From Flavobacteriales bacterium (GTDB lineage: Bacteria; Bacteroidota; Bacteroidia; Flavobacteriales_D; Sanyastnellaceae): a DNA stretch of 64,000 nt. The DNA is taken from assembly GCA_016722445.1 (NCBI GenBank), contig JADKIZ010000004.1:62001-126000 (forward strand). The letters run 5' to 3'. Of the stretch, positions 59,487 through 64,000 are shown piece by piece. The translations under genes were made by a program, and so were the position numbers. Below the pieces are notes generated by a model. It saw nothing but the letters and a program-made list of their open reading frames with translations. It made no database searches and was not told where the DNA came from. Within the stretch, counting starts at the first letter, position 1. The number at the start of each line of letters is the position of its first letter.

Positions 59487-61424
59487 ATGTCATCTTCAAA
59501 TGCGAACCGATTATCGGCAGCCGGACTGCTCGTCACCATGGGTATTGTCTACGGAGATATCGGAACGTCTCCCCTTTATGTAATGAGCGCCATCATTGGC
59601 GAACACGCAATCTCCAAGGATCTGGTTTATGGTGGTATTTCCTGTATTTTCTGGACACTTACGTTTCAGTCGACATTGAAATACATTCTCCTTACACTCA
59701 CTGCAGACAACAAAGGTGAAGGTGGCATTTTTTCGCTGTATGCACTTGTGCAAAGGCGCGGTAAATGGCTCTTTTGGCCAGCCATGATCGGTGCGGGTAC
59801 GCTGATGTGTGATGGAATGATCACACCTCCAATCTCTGTATCCTCCGCCATTGAAGGACTACGGGTCTTTAACGAAGATATTCCCGTGATCCCAATCGTG
59901 ATCGCCATTCTCACCCTGCTGTTTATTTTTCAGAGGTATGGAACAAAACTGGTCGGCAAAACATTCGGACCAATCATGCTTGTATGGTTTGTGATGTTAG
60001 GTACCCTAGGTATGCTTCAGATTGTAAACCACCCAGAAATTCTGGCAGCAGTTAATCCTCAATATGCCTACAATCTGCTGACCACACATCCCGGCGGATT
60101 TTGGTTGTTGGGTGCTGTATTCCTCTGTACCACCGGTGCTGAGGCCCTTTATAGCGATCTTGGCCATGCCGGAAGAAGCAATATACAGGTATCTTGGATA
60201 CTGGTAAAGATCACTCTTCTGCTCAACTATATGGGACAGGGTGCCTGGTTGATGGGTCAAGAACACCTAGACGGTCGCAATCCATTTTACAGTATTGTTC
60301 CAGAGTGGTTCCTGATTCCTGGTATCATCATAGCCACGTGTGCTGCCATTATCGCCAGCCAGGCTTTGATCACCGGTTCATTCACCCTGATTAGTGAAGC
60401 AATCAACTTGAATTTCTGGCCTAAAGTCGCCACCAAATATCCAACTGAACAAAAAGGACAATTGTATATACCCAGCGTGAACTGGTTGCTATACGCGGGA
60501 TGTATCGGCGTCGTGCTCTTCTTCGAAGAGGCAAAACGCATGGAGGCAGCATATGGATTTTTCATCACCATTACTATGATGATGACTACCATCCTCCTCA
60601 CTTACTACCTCGAATATAAACGCCATTGGCCTGCATGGCTTGTAGGGTCGCTTTTCGCCGTTTTTATCACCATCGAATTTTCCTTTTTTATTGCCAATAT
60701 TCTAAAACTCAAGGAAGCATGGATGATGCTCATTGTCTACCTCGTACTCATTCATGTGATGTGGATTACTTACATGTACAGGAAGATGAGCAATTACTTC
60801 CTCCAGTTTGAAGATTTGGATCAATATGTAGGAACGTTGCGTGAACTATCTGCGGATAAATCCGTTCCCAAATTCGCTACTCACCTTGTTTTCCTCACCA
60901 AGGCAAATTTCAATCACCAGGTAGAAAAGAAAATCATGGAAAGTATATTGTCTAAAACGCCAAAGCGCGCAGACATTTACTGGTTTGTCCATGTTGATCG
61001 AACAAACGACCCATATGCGCGTGAATATGACGTGGAAGAATTGAGCAATGATTTAGTGATTAAAGTGAACATCAGACTTGGTTTCCGTGTACAACCCCGC
61101 GTCCACAATTTCTTCAATTTTATCGTAGATGAAATGGTCGCTAAAGGTCAGATCGATCTGAAGGCTAAACCGGAACCATATTCCAAATACAATGATGAAC
61201 ACGATTTCAAATTCGTTGTATTGGAAAAATTCCTTTCTGCAGACAACGAGCTCAATGTGCGTGATAGCTTCATCACCAATGCGTACATTGCTTTGAAGCA
61301 CGTGAGCTTGTCTGATATCGACGCCTGGGGTTTGGAAGAATCTGATACCGTTCTTGAAAAAGTACCATTGGTGGTGAATCCGGCTCAACGGGTTTCATTG
61401 AAGAGAACAGATAGACCAATCTAG
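59487..61424 (+). CDS. kup: KUP/HAK/KT-type potassium uptake protein
   Basis: A K+/H+ symporter of 645 aa with about 12 TM helices and a C-terminal cytoplasmic domain. Family signatures are GIVYGDIGTSPLYVM, DNKGEGGIFSLYALV, GDGMITPPISVSSAIEGL-like CDGMITPPISVSSAIEGL, STTGAEALYSDLGHAG-like LCTTGAEALYSDLGHAG, and NYMGQGAWLM. The C-terminal ~190 residues are soluble. The start gives MSSSNANRLSAAGLL. It stands alone. No clear promoter match was seen upstream. Confidence 0.95.
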   Translation: MSSSNANRLSAAGLLVTMGIVYGDIGTSPLYVMSAIIGEHAISKDLVYGGISCIFWTLTFQSTLKYILLTLTADNKGEGGIFSLYALVQRRGKWLFWPAMIGAGTLMCDGMITPPISVSSAIEGLRVFNEDIPVIPIVIAILTLLFIFQRYGTKLVGKTFGPIMLVWFVMLGTLGMLQIVNHPEILAAVNPQYAYNLLTTHPGGFWLLGAVFLCTTGAEALYSDLGHAGRSNIQVSWILVKITLLLNYMGQGAWLMGQEHLDGRNPFYSIVPEWFLIPGIIIATCAAIIASQALITGSFTLISEAINLNFWPKVATKYPTEQKGQLYIPSVNWLLYAGCIGVVLFFEEAKRMEAAYGFFITITMMMTTILLTYYLEYKRHWPAWLVGSLFAVFITIEFSFFIANILKLKEAWMMLIVYLVLIHVMWITYMYRKMSNYFLQFEDLDQYVGTLRELSADKSVPKFATHLVFLTKANFNHQVEKKIMESILSKTPKRADIYWFVHVDRTNDPYAREYDVEELSNDLVIKVNIRLGFRVQPRVHNFFNFIVDEMVAKGQIDLKAKPEPYSKYNDEHDFKFVVLEKFLSADNELNVRDSFITNAYIALKHVSLSDIDAWGLEESDTVLEKVPLVVNPAQRVSLKRTDRPI

Positions 61425-62079
61425 GCAATCGGATTCTCTTTGTTCTTGTAACAGATTCGACGTGGCTTTCATGCGAATTATTTCATGGATTATTTGAAAA
61501 CAATCCAAAATCTGTTGCATTTGTGTCTTCATTGAACATTGTCGTGCAGCTCATATTGCCAAGACATCACAATCATTTTTCGGAGGATTGTCGTCATCAT
61601 CATTGAAACCAGTGGTTATCGCATTTATCATGAAACGCAGTGATTCAACATCGACAATTGAATCTCGAAAAAAGCTTGATGTCGAATGACCAGATGTGTA
61701 TTGCTCATTCGGATTGTATAAAGACTGCATTTACTGAGATTTTCTACCCGCTAATGCCCTATAGACTTTCTCACTAAAGTCTGGTATAGAAAAACTAACA
61801 ATGGTTCAGATACTTCGTTTGATTTTTACCTAATTACTCAGCGATACTCGATATTTACTCGACCCTTTCAATTTAATCGTTCAGATCGATTGTGGTGGTT
61901 GAACAAGTCATATTCAGCTTTCGATTGGATGAAGATAATTGCCGTCACAACTAGCTTTCATCCCGGTTGTGATGCACTTCAAAATAATTGATTTACTCTA
62001 TGTTATTTCAAAAGAAGGCATACATGTGTTGCCCCATATTCATTTTGTTTCAATCAGGCTACATAGAGAATTTGAAACA
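61425..62079. other. Gene-free stretch
   Basis: About 650 bp with no recognised gene, RNA or repeat. Open frames (for example plus 61939-62136) overlap the secDF terminator and are not credible. Confidence 0.5.
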
Positions 62080-62110
62080 AAAAGAGGGACTCGTGAAGAG
62101 CCCCTCTTTT
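62080..62110. terminator. Terminator of secDF
   Basis: An imperfect hairpin, AAAAGAGGG-A-CTC with GAG-C-CCCTCTTTT around GTGAA, with T-tracts on both strands. It lies just beyond the secDF stop. Confidence 0.85.
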
Positions 62111-62116
62111 CAAATT

Positions 62117-64000
62117 TTATCTTGAATGAAGATTAAGCGTTGGCCGCAGCCGCTGCCTTTTCCGCCATTTCTTCTTCTTTTTACCAGCCATTTTACGCAT
62201 ATCCACAACAATTGGAGTCGCAATGAATAACGTAGAATAAACACCGGAAATTACCCCGATGATCATCGCAAAGCAGAATCCTTTGATATCATCAGAACCG
62301 AAGATGAACATCACAAGAAGTGTAAGCAACACCGTCATAGAGGTATTGATCGAACGACCGAGTGTGCTGTTCAATGCGTCATTGATGGTACCTTCAATTG
62401 GGGCATTTTCACGGGTTTTGAGGTGTTCACGAATACGGTCAAAGATTACCACAGTATCGTTGATCGAAAATCCAATTACAGTAAGAATCGCTCCGATGAA
62501 GTTTTGATTCACCTCCAATGTGAAAGGAAGAATACCATTGAACAGTGTAAACGCAGCAACAACGACAAGCGCATCGTGGAAAAGTGCCACGGATGCACCA
62601 AGTGCGAAGTCCCATTTGCGGAATCGAATGAGGATGTAGAAACCTACAAGAATCAACGACAGAATTCCGGCCCAAGTCGCCTGCTTGCGGAAGTCATCAC
62701 TCATGGTTGCATCCACTTTATATGATGAACCTGGAACATACTTCACGCCAAGCTTATCGAAAGTCTCTTTGAACTTATCGGTCACTTGTGCTTCTACATT
62801 ATCCACTTCGGAATCGATCATGTAGTTCGTGGTGATTTTATATTCAATATCACCAGCACCTATACTTTGAACTACATATGCCGCCTTGTTTCCGTTTGCT
62901 TCCACCATTGTTTCAGCAAGAATGTTACGCAATTGATCAGCAGATACCGGTTGCTCGAATTTCACACGCTGAGAAGTACCACCCGCAAAGTCAACACCCA
63001 TGTTGAATCCTCTTGTCACCCACGAAACCATACCCGCCGCGATGATCACAAATGAAACTACATAGAATATTTTACGCTTACCAACGAAATCATAATTCAT
63101 ATTGGTAAACCAATTCTTGGTGATATTGCTGTAGAAAGTAATCGGCTTCTTGTTTTCAAGTCTCCTGTAAAGGATCAGACGAGAAATGATGAATGCCGTG
63201 AACAATGTCGTGAAAATACCGATGATCAAGGTAGTCGCGAAACCTTTGATAGGTCCTGTTCCAACTAAGAACAAGATGATACCAGTGATCAGGGTTGTAG
63301 CATTTCCATCGATGATCGCACTCAACGCCTTCAAGAATCCGTCTTTCATCGCTGCAGAAACGCCTTTACCAAGACGTAATTCTTCTTTCACACGTTCGTA
63401 GATCAGTACGTTCGCATCCACCGCCATACCCATGGTAAGCACGATACCGGCGATACCAGGCAAGGTGAGTGATCCGCCGAATGATACCAGCGCACCCATC
63501 ATGAAGAATAAGTTGGCAATCAAAGCGATGTTCGCGGCAAAACCAGCCCAAGCGTAATAGAAAATCATATACACGAGGATCAGGATAAAGGCAATGATGA
63601 ATGACCACATACCTGCAGTGATGTTCTCAGCACCAACAGATGGACCTACTGTCACCTCATCAATAATCTTAGCTGGAGCAGGCAATGAACCCGCTTTCAA
63701 CAATCCGGCGAGGTCTTTCGCTTCATTTTGAACAGAGGTCTGATCTTTATCTGTAGCACGGCCAAACTGAATCACAGAACTTCCGTTTGGAATTTCCTGA
63801 TTGACATTCGGTGCAGAATACACGAGGTTATCCATCACAATGGCGATCGGACGATTCTTATCTGCCGCATTCTTACGTGTCATTTCACGCCAGATTGCTG
63901 CACCTTCCGAATCCATGATCATGGTTACTTCTACTTCACCTGTTACAGGATTGAAATCCTGACGGGCATCGGTAATGGATTTACCATCGAGTTCTGCTTT
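62117..64000 (-). CDS. secDF: Protein translocase SecDF fusion, C-terminal part
   Basis: A Sec auxiliary that uses the proton-motive force to pull preproteins across the membrane. The window edge cuts its N-terminus. The visible SecD half has KAELDGKSITDARQDF and GMAVDANVLIYERVKEELR. The SecF half starts about residue 270 of the fragment, with NMGVDFAGGTSQRVKF and FSINDTVVIFDRIREHL. Fused SecDF is usual in Bacteroidota. The tail KKKKWRKRQRLRPTLNLHSR looks out of frame. If one A were added in the run at 62178-62181, the end would read MAEKAAAAANA with a stop at 62135-62133. Only the tail is affected. This is the one place where a base seems missing. Confidence 0.93.
   Translation of the reverse strand, partial: KAELDGKSITDARQDFNPVTGEVEVTMIMDSEGAAIWREMTRKNAADKNRPIAIVMDNLVYSAPNVNQEIPNGSSVIQFGRATDKDQTSVQNEAKDLAGLLKAGSLPAPAKIIDEVTVGPSVGAENITAGMWSFIIAFILILVYMIFYYAWAGFAANIALIANLFFMMGALVSFGGSLTLPGIAGIVLTMGMAVDANVLIYERVKEELRLGKGVSAAMKDGFLKALSAIIDGNATTLITGIILFLVGTGPIKGFATTLIIGIFTTLFTAFIISRLILYRRLENKKPITFYSNITKNWFTNMNYDFVGKRKIFYVVSFVIIAAGMVSWVTRGFNMGVDFAGGTSQRVKFEQPVSADQLRNILAETMVEANGNKAAYVVQSIGAGDIEYKITTNYMIDSEVDNVEAQVTDKFKETFDKLGVKYVPGSSYKVDATMSDDFRKQATWAGILSLILVGFYILIRFRKWDFALGASVALFHDALVVVAAFTLFNGILPFTLEVNQNFIGAILTVIGFSINDTVVIFDRIREHLKTRENAPIEGTINDALNSTLGRSINTSMTVLLTLLVMFIFGSDDIKGFCFAMIIGVISGVYSTLFIATPIVVDMRKMAGKKKKKWRKRQRLRPTLNLHSR

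Overview
The window is chromosomal DNA from a member of the Bacteroidota, most likely a Flavobacteriia-like lineage. The evidence is a PorQ homologue of the type IX secretion system (T9SS), at least nine secreted proteins, most of them ending in T9SS sorting domains (type A, plus one gliding-motility-associated type B), a fused SecDF, a Bacteroidota-type GlmU-like protein, and the lack of Shine-Dalgarno sequences before most starts. All assignments come from reading the sequence; no database search was run.

Layout. 1-1635: the end of a TrmH/SpoU-type RNA methyltransferase and a GPH/SLC45-type sugar transporter. 1636-2263: gene-free, with a 50-bp perfect palindrome. 2264-10450: one giant secreted T9SS protein (2728 aa). 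10451-15376: a repeat-rich accessory region. Two degenerate arrays with covarying hairpins lie as direct repeats on either side of two small secreted-protein genes, and the left copy carries a broken fragment of the fructose-bisphosphate aldolase (fba) 3' end. 15377-16444: intact fba. 16541-28017: four tandem paralogues of a secreted VCBS/FG-GAP plus ASPIC-UnbV protein with SprB-like repeats and T9SS tails. 28073-36283: acyltransferase, alkane monooxygenase, TPR lipoprotein, peptide deformylase, porQ, lon and a GlmU-like gene. 36377-46705: a surface-glycan cluster on the minus strand. 46869-52783 (+): a choice-of-anchor L T9SS-B protein, a CpeT-like lipoprotein and asparagine synthase. 52906-57016 (-): a two-component system and another T9SS protein. 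57317-61424: ABC exporter, tatA-like gene and kup. 62117-64000: secDF, cut by the window edge.

How the genes work together. SecDF and PorQ belong to the export route (Sec, then T9SS) used by the many CTD-tagged proteins. The glycan cluster holds homologues of every step from UDP-GlcNAc to a UDP-2,3-diacetamido-uronic acid (6-dehydrogenase, 3-oxidoreductase, aminotransferase, acetyltransferase). It also has a translationally coupled run of ATP-grasp ligase, amidohydrolase, polyprenyl-phosphate glycosyltransferase and SMR-type membrane protein. That run is the best candidate here for an undescribed modification system.

Caution. Six genes (two T9SS cargo genes, alkB, def, one DegT aminotransferase, the anchor-L gene) are each split by a single extra base, and secDF probably lacks one base near its end. 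Several of these are core genes, so uncorrected indel errors in the assembly are the simplest explanation. I annotate each as one gene with a frameshift.
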